DNA of 64,000 bases from Halictus rubicundus (taxonomy: Eukaryota > Arthropoda > Insecta > Hymenoptera > Halictidae). Below the pieces are notes generated by a model, which was given only the letters and a program-made list of their open reading frames with translations, ran no database searches and had not been told where the DNA came from. A program made the position numbers and the translations under genes. The stretch spans positions 248,001 to 312,000 of the forward strand of contig NW_027488580.1 in the NCBI RefSeq assembly GCF_050948215.1, in the 5' to 3' direction. This document shows positions 1 through 11,846 of the stretch, in pieces (positions within the stretch are counted from its first letter, which is position 1; each line of letters opens with the position of its first letter).

Positions 1-705
1 CTATCCTATCCAATCCTCTATCCTATCCTATCCTCTATCCTATCCTATCCTCAATCTGACACTATCCTCTAGCCTATCCTATCCTCTATCCTATCCTCTA
101 TCCTATCCTCTATCCTATCCTATCCTCTATCCTATCCTACCCTCAATCCTATCCTATCCTATGCTCTATCCTATCCTATCCTCTATCCTATCCTATCTTT
201 TATCCTATCCTATCCTCTATCCTATCCGATCCTCTATCCTATCCTATCATCTACCCTATCCTATCCTCTATCCTATCCTATCCTCTATCCTATCCGATCC
301 TCTATCCTATCCTATCCTCTATCCTATCTTATCCTCTATACTATCCAATCCCCTATCCTAGCCTCTATCCAATCCTATCCTCTATTCTATCCTATCATCT
401 ATCCTATCCTATCCTCTATCCTATCCTATCCTATCCTCTATCCTATCCTATGCTCTATCCTATTCTATACTCTATCCTATCCCATCCTCTATCCTAACCT
501 ATCCTCTATCCTATCCTATCCTATCCTCTATCCTATCCAATCCTCTATCCTATTCTATCCTCTATCCTATCCTCTCCTCTATCTGACACTATCCTATAGC
601 CTGTCCTATCCTCTATTCTATCCTCTATCCTATCCTATCCTCTATCCTTTCCTACCCTCAATCCTATCCTAACCTATGCTCTATCCTATCCTATCCTCTA
701 TCCTA
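1..705 (+). repeat. Partial block, copy of about 27,788-28,492
   Basis: Landmarks match a later block at a constant offset of 27,787 bp. The CTGACACT landmark at 583 pairs with 28,370, and the CTATGCTCTATCC landmark at about 675 pairs with 28,462. Shared private variants include CTATAGCCTGTCC and CTCTCCTCTATC. Just after the shared CTATGCTCTATCC the two copies part: here it runs into uniform 17-mers, there into a unit with CTATCTTTTATCC. The block is cut by the window edge, so its left limit is unknown. Confidence 0.85.
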
Positions 706-820
706 TCCTATCCTCTATCCTATCCTATCCTCTATCCTATCCTATCCTCTATCCTATCCTATCCTCTATCCTATCCTATCCTCTATCCTATCCTATCCTC
801 TATCCTATCCTATCCTCTAT

Positions 821-990
821 CCAGTCCTATCCTCTATAATATCGTATCCTCTATCATATCCTATCCTCTTTCCTATAATATCATCTATCCTATCCAATCT
901 CTATCGTCTCCTTTCCTCTATCCTATCCAATCCCCTATCTTATCTTCTATCGTCTCCTGTCCTCTATCCTATCCAATCCCCTATCCTATC
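821..990 (+). repeat. CCAGTCC/ATAATATCG variant cassette (representative)
   Basis: About 170 bp of diverged units follow in fixed order: CCAGTCC, CTCTATAATATCGTATC, CTCTATCATATCCTATC, CTCTTTCCTATAATATC, then CCAATCTCTATCG, CTCCTTTCC, CTTATCTTC and CGTCTCCTGTCC. Most are still 17 bp long, so they are point-mutated satellite units rather than inserted DNA. The cassette or a close relative recurs at least 20 times up to about 43.8 kb. Confidence 0.85.
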
Positions 991-2545
991 CTCTGTCCTA
1001 TCCTATCCGATACTCTATCCTATCCTATTCTCTATAATATCGTATCCTCTATCGTATCCTATCCTCTTTCCTATAATATCATCTATCCTATCCTATCCTC
1101 TATCCTATCCTATCCTATCCTCTATCCTATCCTATCCTCTATCCTATCCTATCCTCTATCCTATCCTATCCTCTATCCTATTCTATCCTCTATCCTATCC
1201 TATCCTCTATCCTATCGTATCGTCTATCCTATCCTATCCTCTATCCTATCCTATCCTCTATCCAGTCATATCCTCTATAATATCGTATCCTCTATCATAT
1301 CCTATCCTCTTTCCTATAATATCATCTATCCTATCCAATCTCTATCGTCTCCTTTCCTCTATCCTATCCAATCCCCTATCTTATCTTCTATCGTCTCCTG
1401 TCCTCTATCCTATCCAATCCCCTATCCTATCCTCTATCCTATCCTATCCTCTATCCTATCCTACCCTCAATCCTATCCTATCCTATGCTCTATCCTATTC
1501 TATACTCTATCCTATCCCATCCTCTATCCTAACCTATCCTCTATCCTATCCTATCCTCTATCCTATCCTATCCTGTATCCTATCCTATCCTCTATCCTAT
1601 CCTATCCTCTATCCTATCCTATCCTCTAACCTATCCTATCCTCTATCCTATCCTATCCTCAATCCTATCCTATCCTCTATCCTATCCTATTCTCTATCCT
1701 ATCCTATCCTCTATCCAATCCTATCCTTTATCCTATCCTATCCTCTATCCTATCCTATCCTCTATCCTATCCTATCCTCTATCCTATCCTATCCTCTATC
1801 CTATCTTATCCTCTATACTATCCAATCCCCTATCCTATCCTATATCCAATCCTATCCTCTATTCTATCCTATCCTCTATCCTATCCTATTCTCTATCCTA
1901 TCATCTACCCTATCCTATCCTCTATCCTATCCAATCACCTATCCTATCCTCTATACGATCCTATCATCTATCCTATCCTATCCTCTACCCTATCCTATCA
2001 TATCCTCTATCCTATCCAATCCTCTATCCTATCCTCTATCCTATCCTATCCTCTATCCTATCCTATCCTCTATCCTATCCTATCCTCTATCCTATCCTAT
2101 CCTCTATCCTATCCTATCCTCTATCCTATCCTATCCTCTATCCTATCCTATCCTCTATCCTATCCTATCCTCTATCCAGTCCTATCCTCTATAATATCGT
2201 ATCCTCTATCATATCCTATCCTCTTTCCTATAATATCATCTATCCTATCCAATCTCTATCGTCTCCTTTCCTCTATCCTATCCAATCCCCTATCTTATCT
2301 TCTATCGTCTCCTGTCCTCTATCCTATCCAATCCCCTATCCTATCCTCTGTCCTATCCTATCCGATACTCTATCCTATCCTATTCTCTATAATATCGTAT
2401 CCTCTATCGTATCCTATCCTCTTTCCTATAATATCATCTATCCTATCCTATCCTCTATCCTATCCTATCCTATCCTCTATCCTATCCTATCCTCTATCCT
2501 ATCCTATCCTTTATCCTATCCTATCCTCTATCCTATCCTATCCTC
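821..2545 (+). repeat. About 1,355-bp subrepeat carrying the CCAGTCC cassette
   Basis: The CCAGTCC plus ATAATATCG cassette at 821 returns at 2,176 (offset 1,355), with a related CCAGTCATA version at 1,262. The following 350 bases or so match between 821 and 2,176. The same arrangement is seen at 9,461/9,902/10,816 and, 17 bp shorter, at 29,823/30,264/31,161. Near 21,062 and 37,014 only one cassette is present, so the subrepeat varies between higher-order copies. Confidence 0.8.
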
Positions 2546-3030
2546 TATCCTATCCTATCCTCTATCCCATCCTATCCTCTATCCTATCATATCCTCTATC
2601 CTGTACTATCCTCTATCCTATCCTATCCTATCCTCTATCCTATCCAATCCCCTATCCTATCCACTATCCTATCCTATTGTCTATCCTATCATCTACCCTA
2701 TCCTATCCTCTATCCTTTCCAATCACCTATCCTATCCTCTATACGATCCTATCCTCTATGCTATCCTATCCTCTACCCTATCCTACCATATCCTCTATCC
2801 TATCCAATCCTCTATCCTATCCTATCCTCTATCCTATCCTATCCTCTATCCTATCCTATCCTCTATCCTCTCCTATCCTCTATCCTATCCTATCCTCTAT
2901 CCTATCCTATCCTCTATCCTATCCTATCCTCTATCCTATCCTATCCGCTATCCTATCCTATCCTCTATCCTATCCTATACTCTATCCTAACCTATCCTCT
3001 ATCCTATCCTATTCTCTATCCTATCCTATC

Positions 3031-3210
3031 CTGAACCCTATCCTATCCTCATTCCTAACCTATACTCCATTATATCCTATCCGCTATCCTATCATATCCT
3101 CTATCCTATCCTCTATCCTATCCTATCCTCAACCCTATCCTATCCTCATTCCTATCCTATACTCCATTATATCCTATCCGCTATCCTATCATATCCTCTA
3201 TCCTATCCAA
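3031..3210 (+). repeat. ATTATATCC/CCGCTATC module, paired form (representative)
   Basis: A diverged stretch with CTGAACCC, CTCATTCC, ACTCCATTATATCC and CCGCTATC is followed 97 bp later by a second version with CTCAACCC. The pair recurs in most copies of the first domain, for example about 7,211, 11,671, 18,764, 21,900, 27,622, 31,698 and 37,851. Single versions with AACGTT or AACGCT are scattered from 5.4 kb to the end. I count roughly 40 ATTATATCC modules in the window. It is the most diverged recurrent element here; its role is unknown. Confidence 0.82.
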
Positions 3211-4590
3211 TCCTCTATCCTATCCTATCCTCTATCCTATCCTATCCTCTATCTGACACTATCCTCTAGCCTATCCTATCCTCTATCCTATCCTCTATCC
3301 TATCCTATCCTCTATCCTATCCTACCCTCAATCCTATCCTATCCTATGCTCTATCCTATCCTATCCTCTATCCTATCCTATCCTCTATCCTATCCTATCC
3401 TCTATCCTATCCTATCCTCTATCCTATCCTATCCTCTATCCTATCCTATCCTCTATCCTATCCTATCCTCTATCCTATCCTATCCTCTATCCTATCCTAT
3501 CCTCTATCCTATCCTATCCTCTATCTGATCCTATCCTCTAGCCTATCCTATCCTCTATCCTATCCTATTCTCTATCCTATCCTATCCTCTATCCTATCCT
3601 ATCCTCTATCGTCTCCTATCCTCTATCCTATCCAATCCCCTATCCAATCCTCTATCCTATCGTATCCTGTATAATATCGTATCCTGTATAATATCGTATC
3701 CTCTATCATATTCTATCCTCTATCCTATCCTATCCTCTATCATATCCTATTCTCTATCGTCTCCTGTCCTCTATTCTATCAAATCCCCTATCTTATCCTC
3801 TATCGTGTCCTGTCCTCTATCCTATCCAATCCCCTATCCTATCCTCTATCCTATCGTATCCTCTATAATATCGTAACCTCTATCATATTCTATCCTCTAT
3901 CCTATAATATCATCTATCCTCTATCCTATCCTATCCTCTATACTATCCTATCCTCTATCCTATCCTATCGTCTATCCTATCCTATCCTCTATCCTATCCT
4001 ATCCTCTATCTGATCCTATCCTCTAGCCTATCCTATCCTCTATCCTATCCTATCCTCTATAATATCGTATCCTCTATCATATCCTATCCTCTTGCCTATA
4101 ATATCATCTATCCTATCCTATTCTCTATCCTATCCTATCCTCTATCCTATCCTATCCTCTATCGTCTCCTATCCTCTATCCTATCCAATCCCCTATCCAA
4201 TCCTCTATCCTATCGTATCCTGTATAATATCGTATCCTCTATCATATTCTATCCTCTATCCTATAATATCATCTATCCTATCCTATCCTCTATCCTATCC
4301 TATCCTCTATCTGATCCTATCCTCTAGCCTATCCTATCCTCTATCCTATCCTATCCTCTATAATATCGTATCCTCTATCATATCCTATCCTCTTGCCTAT
4401 AATATCATCTATCCTATCCTATTCTCTATCCTATCCTATCCTCTATCCTATCCTATCCTCTATCGTCTCCTATCCTCTATCCAATCCAATCCTCTATCCT
4501 ATCCTCTATCCTATCCTCTATCCTATCCTATCCTCTATCCTATCCTCTATCCTGTCCTATCCTCTATCCTATCCTATCCTCTATCCTATC

Positions 4591-4794
4591 CTCTATCCTA
4601 TCCTATCCTCTATCCTATCCTATCCTCTATCCTATCCTATCCTCTATCCTATCCTATCCTCTATCCTATCCTATCCTCTATCCTATCCTATCCTCTATCC
4701 TATCCTATCCTCTATCCTATCCTATCCTCTATCCTATCCTATCCTCTATCCTATCCTATCCTCTATCCTATCCTATCCTCTATCCTATCCTATC
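4591..4794 (+). repeat. Homogeneous 17-mer run, 12 units (VNTR locus 1)
   Basis: Twelve perfect consensus units lie between a 12-bp unit (4,579-4,590) and the variant unit CTCTATCCTGTCCTGTC. The homologous runs elsewhere hold 14, 14, 14 and 21 units between the same flanks. Confidence 0.95.
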
Positions 4795-7149
4795 CTCTAT
4801 CCTGTCCTGTCCTCTATAATATCGTATCCTCTATCATATCCTATCCTCTTTCCTATAATATCATCTATCCTATCCAATCTCTATCGTCTCCTTTCCTCTA
4901 TCCTATCCAATCCCCTATCTTATCTTCTATCGTCTCCTGTCCTCTATCCTATCCAATCCCCTATCCTATCCTCTATCGTATCCTATCCTCTATCCTATCC
5001 TACCCTCAATCCTATCCTATCCTATGCTCTATCCTATTCTATACTCTATCCTATCACATCCTCTATCCTATCCTATCCTCTATCCTATCCTATCCTCTAT
5101 CCTATCCTATCCTCTATCCTATCCTATCCTATCCTCTATCCTATCCTCTATCCTATCCTCTATCCTATCCTATCCTCTATCCTATCCTATCCTCTATCCT
5201 ATCCTATCCGCTATCCTATCATATCCTCTATCCTATAATATCCTCTATCCTATCCAATCCTCTATCCTATCCTCTATCCTATCCTCTATCCTATCGTATC
5301 CTCTATCCTATCCTCTATCCTATCCTATCCTCTATCCTAACCTATCCTCTATCCTATCCTATCCTCTATCCTATCCTATCCTCTATCCTATCCTATCCTC
5401 AACGTTATCCTATCCTCATTACTATCCTATACTCCATTATATCCTATCCGCTATCGTATCATATCCTCTATCCTATAATATCCTCTATCCAATCCAATCC
5501 TCGATCCTATCCTCTATCCTATCCTCTATCCTATCCTATCCTATCCTCTATCCTATCCTCTATCCTATCCTCTATCCTCTATCCTATCCTCTATCCTATC
5601 CTATCCTCTATCCTATCCTATCCTCTATCCTATCCTATCCTCTATCCTAACCTATCCTCTATCCTATCCTATCCTCCATCGTCTCCTATCCTCTATCCTA
5701 TCCAATCCCCTACCCTATCCTCTATCCTATCCTATATTCTATCCTATCCAATCCTACAACCTATCCTATCCTCCATCGTCTCCTATCCTCTATCCTATCC
5801 AATCCCCTATCCTATCCTCTATCCTATCCTATCCTCTATCCTATCCTATCCTTTATCCTATCCTATCCTCTATCCTATCCAATCCTACATCCTATCCTAT
5901 CCGCTTTGCTATCCATTCCTCGATCCTATCCTATCCTATCCGCTTTGCTATCCTATCCTCTATCCTATCCTATCCTCTCTCCTATCCTATCCTCCATCGT
6001 CACCTATCCTCTATAATATCCAATCCCCTACCATATCCTCTATCCTATCATATCCTCTATCCTATCCAATCCTACATCCTATCCTATCCCCCATCGTCTC
6101 CTATCCTCTATCCTAACCTATCCTCTATCCTATCCTATCCTCTATCCTATCCTATCCTCTATCCTGTCCTATCCTCTATAATATCGTATCCTCTATCATA
6201 TCCTATCCTCTATCCTATCCTATCCTCTATCGTATCCTATCCTCTATCCTATCCAATCCTCATCCAATCCTATCCGCTATGCTATCCTATCCTCTGTCCT
6301 ATCCATTCCTATATCCTATCCTCTATCATATCCTATCCTCTTTGCTATAATATCATCTATCCTATCCAATCTCTATCGTCCCCTGTCATCTATCCTAGCA
6401 AATCCCCAATCTTATCCTGTATCGTCTCCTGCCCTCTATCCTATCCAATCCCCTATCTTATCTTCTATCGTCTCCTGTCCTCTATCCTATCCAATCCCCT
6501 ATCCTATCCTCTATCCTAACCTATCCTCTATCCTATCCTATCCTATGCTCTTTCCTATTCTATACTCTATCCTATCCTATCTTCTATCCTATCCTATCCT
6601 CTATCCTATCCTATCCTCTATCCTATCCTATCCTCTATCCTATCCTATCCTCTATCCTGTCCTATCCTCAATCCTATCCTTTCCTCTATCCTCTCCTATC
6701 CTTTATTCTAACCAATCCTCTATCCTATCCTCTATCCTATCCTGTCCTCTATCCTATCCTATCCTCCATCGTCTCCTATCCTCTATCCTATCCAATCCCA
6801 TACCCTATCCTGTATCGTATCCTATCCTCTATCCTATCCAATCCTACATCCTATCCTATCCTCCATCGTCTCCTATCCTCTATCCTATCCAATCCCCTAT
6901 CCTATCCTCTATCCTATCCTATCCTCTATCCTATCCTATCCTCTATCCGATCCTATCCTCTATCCTATCCTATCCTCTATCCTATCCTATCCTCTATGAT
7001 ATCCTATCCTCTATCATATTCTATCCTCTTGCCTGTAATATCATCTATCCTATCCTATTCTCTATCCTTTCCTATCCTCTATCCTATCCTATCCTCTATC
7101 CTATCCTATCCTCTATCCTATCCTATCCGCTATCCTATCCTATCCTCTA

Positions 7150-8465
7150 TCCTATCCTGTACTCTATCCTAACCTATCCTCTATCCTATCCTATTCTCTA
7201 TCCTATCCTATCCTGAACCCTATCCTATCCTCATTCCTAACCTATACTCCATTATATCCTATCCGCTATCCTATCATATCCTCTATCCTATCCTCTATCC
7301 TATCCTATCCTCAACCCTATCCTATCCTCATTCCTATCCTATACTCCATTATATCCTATCCGCTATCCTATCATATCCTCTATCCTATCCAATCCTCTAT
7401 CCTATCCTATCCTCTATCCTATCCTATCCTCTATCTGACACTATCCTCTAGCCTATCCTATCCTCTATCCTATCCTCTATCCTATCCTATCCTCTATCCT
7501 ATCCTACCCTCAATCCTATCCTAACCTATGCTCTATCCTATCCTATCCTCTATCCTATCCTATCTTTTATCCTATCCTATCCTCTATCCTATCCGATCCT
7601 CTATCCTATCCTATCATCTACCCTATCCTATCCTCTATCTTATCCTATCCTCTATCCTATCCGATCCTCTATCCTATCCTATCCTCTATCCTATCTTATC
7701 CTCTATACTATCCAATCCCCTATCCTATCCTCTATCCAATCCTATCCTCTATTCTATCCTATCATCTATCCTATCCTATCCTCTATCCTATCCTATCCTA
7801 TCCTCTATCCTATCCTGTACTCTATCCTAACCTATCCTCTATCCTATCCTATTCTCTATCCTATCCTATCCTGAACCCTATCCTATCCTCATTCCTAACC
7901 TATACTCCATTATATCCTATCCGCTATCCTATCATATCCTCTATCCTATCCTCTATCCTATCCTATCCTCAACCCTATCCTATCCTCATTCCTATCCTAT
8001 ACTCCATTATATCCTATCCGCTATCCTATCATATCCTCTATCCTATCCAATCCTCTATCCTATCCTATCCTCTATCCTATCCTATCCTCTATCTGACACT
8101 ATCCTCTAGCCTATCCTATCCTCTATCCTATCCTCTATCCTATCCTATCCTCTATCCTATCCTACCCTCAATCCTATCCTAACCTATGCTCTATCCTATC
8201 CTATCCTCTATCCTATCCTATCTTTTATCCTATCCTATCCTCTATCCTATCCGATCCTCTATCCTATCCTATCATCTACCCTATCCTATCCTCTATCTTA
8301 TCCTATCCTCTATCCTATCCGATCCTCTATCCTATCCTATCCTCTATCCTATCTTATCCTCTATACTATCCAATCCCCTATCCTATCCTCTATCCAATCC
8401 TATCCTCTATTCTATCCTATCATCTATCCTATCCTATCCTCTATCCTATCCTATCCTATCCTCTA
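7150..8465 (+). repeat. 658-bp tandem duplication, copy 1
   Basis: CTGTAC at 7,157 recurs at 7,815, and CTGACACT at 7,435 recurs at 8,093, both 658 bp apart. The two repeats (about 7,150-7,807 and 7,808-8,465) look identical where I compared them, including the CTATCTTTTATCC and CCGATCC units. Confidence 0.88.
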
Positions 8466-8949
8466 TCCTATCCTATGCTCTATCCTATTCTATACTCTAT
8501 CCTATCCCATCCTCTATCCTAACCTATCCTCTATCCTATCCTATCCTCTATCCTATCCTATCCTGTATCCTATCCTATCCTCTATCCTATCCTATCCTCT
8601 ATCCTGTCCTATCCTCTATCATATCCTATCCTCTTTCCTATAATATCATCTATCCTATCCAATCTCTATCGTCTCCTTTCCTATATCCTATCCAATCCCG
8701 TATCTTATCTTCTATCGTCTCATGTCCTCTATCCTATCCAATCCCCTATCCTATCCTCTATCCTATCCTATCCCCTATCCTATCCTACCCTGAATCCTAT
8801 CCTATGCTCTATCCTATTCTATACTCTATCCTATCACATCCTCTATCCTATCCTATCCTCTATCCTATCCTATCCGCTATCCTATCCTATCCTCTATCCT
8901 ATCCTATCCTCTATCCTATCCTATCCTCTATCCTATCCTATCCTCTATC

Positions 8950-11190
8950 CTATCCTATCCTCAATCCTATCCTATCCTCTATCCTATCCTATTCTCTATC
9001 CTATCCTATCCTCTATCCAATCCTATCCTTTATCCTATCCTATCCTCTATCCTATCCTATCCTCTATCCTATCCTATCCTCTATCCTATCCTATCCTCTA
9101 TCCTATCTTATCCTCTATACTATCCAATCCCCTATCCTATCCTATATCCAATCCTATCCTCTATTCTATCCTATCCTCTATCCTATCCTATTCTCTATCC
9201 TATCATCTACCCTATCCTATCCTCTATCCTATCCAATCACCTATCCTATCCTCTATACGATCCTATCATCTATCCTATCCTATCCTCTACCCTATCCTAT
9301 CATATCCTCTATCCTATCCAATCCTCTATCCTATCCTCTATCCTATCCTATCCTCTATCCTATCCTATCCTCTATCCTATCCTATCCTCTATCCTATCCT
9401 ATCCTCTATCCTATCCTATCCTCTATCCTATCCTATCCTCTATCCTATCCTATCCTCTATCCAGTCCTATCCTCTATAATATCGTATCCTCTATCATATC
9501 CTATCCTCTTTCCTATAATATCATCTATCCTATCCAATCTCTATCGTCTCCTTTCCTCTATCCTATCCAATCCCCTATCTTATCTTCTATCGTCTCCTGT
9601 CCTCTATCCTATCCAATCCCCTATCCTATCCTCTGTCCTATCCTATCCGATACTCTATCCTATCCTATTCTCTATAATATCGTATCCTCTATCGTATCCT
9701 ATCCTCTTTCCTATAATATCATCTATCCTATCCTATCCTCTATCCTATCCTATCCTATCCTCTATCCTATCCTATCCTCTATCCTATCCTATCCTCTATC
9801 CTATCCTATCCTCTATCCTATTCTATCCTCTATCCTATCCTATCCTCTATCCTATCCTATCGTCTATCCTATCCTATCCTCTATCCTATCCTATCCTCTA
9901 TCCAGTCATATCCTCTATAATATCGTATCCTCTATCATATCCTATCCTCTTTCCTATAATATCATCTATCCTATCCAATCTCTATCGTCTCCTTTCCTCT
10001 ATCCTATCCAATCCCCTATCTTATCTTCTATCGTCTCCTGTCCTCTATCCTATCCAATCCCCTATCCTATCCTCTATCCTATCCTATCCTCTATCCTATC
10101 CTACCCTCAATCCTATCCTATCCTATGCTCTATCCTATTCTATACTCTATCCTATCCCATCCTCTATCCTAACCTATCCTCTATCCTATCCTATCCTCTA
10201 TCCTATCCTATCCTGTATCCTATCCTATCCTCTATCCTATCCTATCCTCTATCCTATCCTATCCTCTAACCTATCCTATCCTCTATCCTATCCTATCCTC
10301 AATCCTATCCTATCCTCTATCCTATCCTATTCTCTATCCTATCCTATCCTCTATCCAATCCTATCCTTTATCCTATCCTATCCTCTATCCTATCCTATCC
10401 TCTATCCTATCCTATCCTCTATCCTATCCTATCCTCTATCCTATCTTATCCTCTATACTATCCAATCCCCTATCCTATCCTATATCCAATCCTATCCTCT
10501 ATTCTATCCTATCCTCTATCCTATCCTATTCTCTATCCTATCATCTACCCTATCCTATCCTCTATCCTATCCAATCACCTATCCTATCCTCTATACGATC
10601 CTATCATCTATCCTATCCTATCCTCTACCCTATCCTATCATATCCTCTATCCTATCCAATCCTCTATCCTATCCTCTATCCTATCCTATCCTCTATCCTA
10701 TCCTATCCTCTATCCTATCCTATCCTCTATCCTATCCTATCCTCTATCCTATCCTATCCTCTATCCTATCCTATCCTCTATCCTATCCTATCCTCTATCC
10801 TATCCTATCCTCTATCCAGTCCTATCCTCTATAATATCGTATCCTCTATCATATCCTATCCTCTTTCCTATAATATCATCTATCCTATCCAATCTCTATC
10901 GTCTCCTTTCCTCTATCCTATCCAATCCCCTATCTTATCTTCTATCGTCTCCTGTCCTCTATCCTATCCAATCCCCTATCCTATCCTCTGTCCTATCCTA
11001 TCCGATACTCTATCCTATCCTATTCTCTATAATATCGTATCCTCTATCGTATCCTATCCTCTTTCCTATAATATCATCTATCCTATCCTATCCTCTATCC
11101 TATCCTATCCTATCCTCTATCCTATCCTATCCTCTATCCTATCCTATCCTTTATCCTATCCTATCCTCTATCCTATCCTATCCTCTATCC
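8950..11190 (+). repeat. About 1.34-1.36-kb tandem duplication at the copy 1/copy 2 boundary
   Basis: The CCTCAATCC landmark at 8,959 recurs at 10,297 (1,338 bp) and CCAGTCC at 9,461 recurs at 10,816 (1,355 bp). The offset changes by exactly one 17-bp unit. The first repeat is about 8,959-10,296; the second is partial, to about 11,190, where the sequence diverges at a CCTTTATCC unit. Confidence 0.78.
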
Positions 11191-11846
11191 TATCCTATCC
11201 TCTATCCCATCCTATCCTCTATCCTATCATATCCTCTATCCTGTACTATCCTCTATCCTATCCTATCCTATCCTCTATCCTATCCAATCCCCTATCCTAT
11301 CCACTATCCTATCCTATTGTCTATCCTATCATCTACCCTATCCTATCCTCTATCCTTTCCAATCACCTATCCTATCCTCTATACGATCCTATCCTCTATG
11401 CTATCCTATCCTCTACCCTATCCTACCATATCCTCTATCCTATCCAATCCTCTATCCTATCCTATCCTCTATCCTATCCTATCCTCTATCCTATCCTATC
11501 CTCTATCCTCTCCTATCCTCTATCCTATCCTATCCTCTATCCTATCCTATCCTCTATCCTATCCTATCCTCTATCCTATCCTATCCGCTATCCTATCCTA
11601 TCCTCTATCCTATCCTATACTCTATCCTAACCTATCCTCTATCCTATCCTATTCTCTATCCTATCCTATCCTGAACCCTATCCTATCCTCATTCCTAACC
11701 TATACTCCATTATATCCTATCCGCTATCCTATCATATCCTCTATCCTATCCTCTATCCTATCCTATCCTCAACCCTATCCTATCCTCATTCCTATCCTAT
11801 ACTCCATTATATCCTATCCGCTATCCTATCATATCCTCTATCCTAT

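Larger units (their letters stand above)
700..9340 (+). repeat. Higher-order repeat copy 1 (about 8,640 bp)
   Basis: Landmarks from about 700 onward recur 8,640 bp later: CCAGTCC 821 and 9,461; CCAGTCATA 1,262 and 9,902; CCAGTCC 2,176 and 10,816; CTGACACT 3,253 and 11,893; CTGATCC 3,525 and 12,165. Line-by-line comparison of several stretches shows identity or single-base differences, for example one base in the CGTATCGTC/CCTATCGTC landmark near 1,216 and 9,856. After 4,801 the offset becomes 8,674, two extra 17-mers in the later copy. 8,640 is not a multiple of 17 because 12- and 22-bp units are included. Edges lie in uniform 17-mers and are approximate. Confidence 0.9.

Noticed and set aside
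821..990. AT-richer cassette as a transposon remnant
   Set aside because: Its sub-units are still about 17 bp and align to the consensus with a few substitutions (CC to AA, C to G); no terminal repeats or target-site duplications.
8186..10834. Open frame of 882 codons starting at an ATG
   Set aside because: It is satellite read in triplets. The consensus cannot encode a stop on the + strand, all + frames are open in the same region, the product is a 17-residue low-complexity repeat, and no promoter, splice or codon-bias signal is visible.
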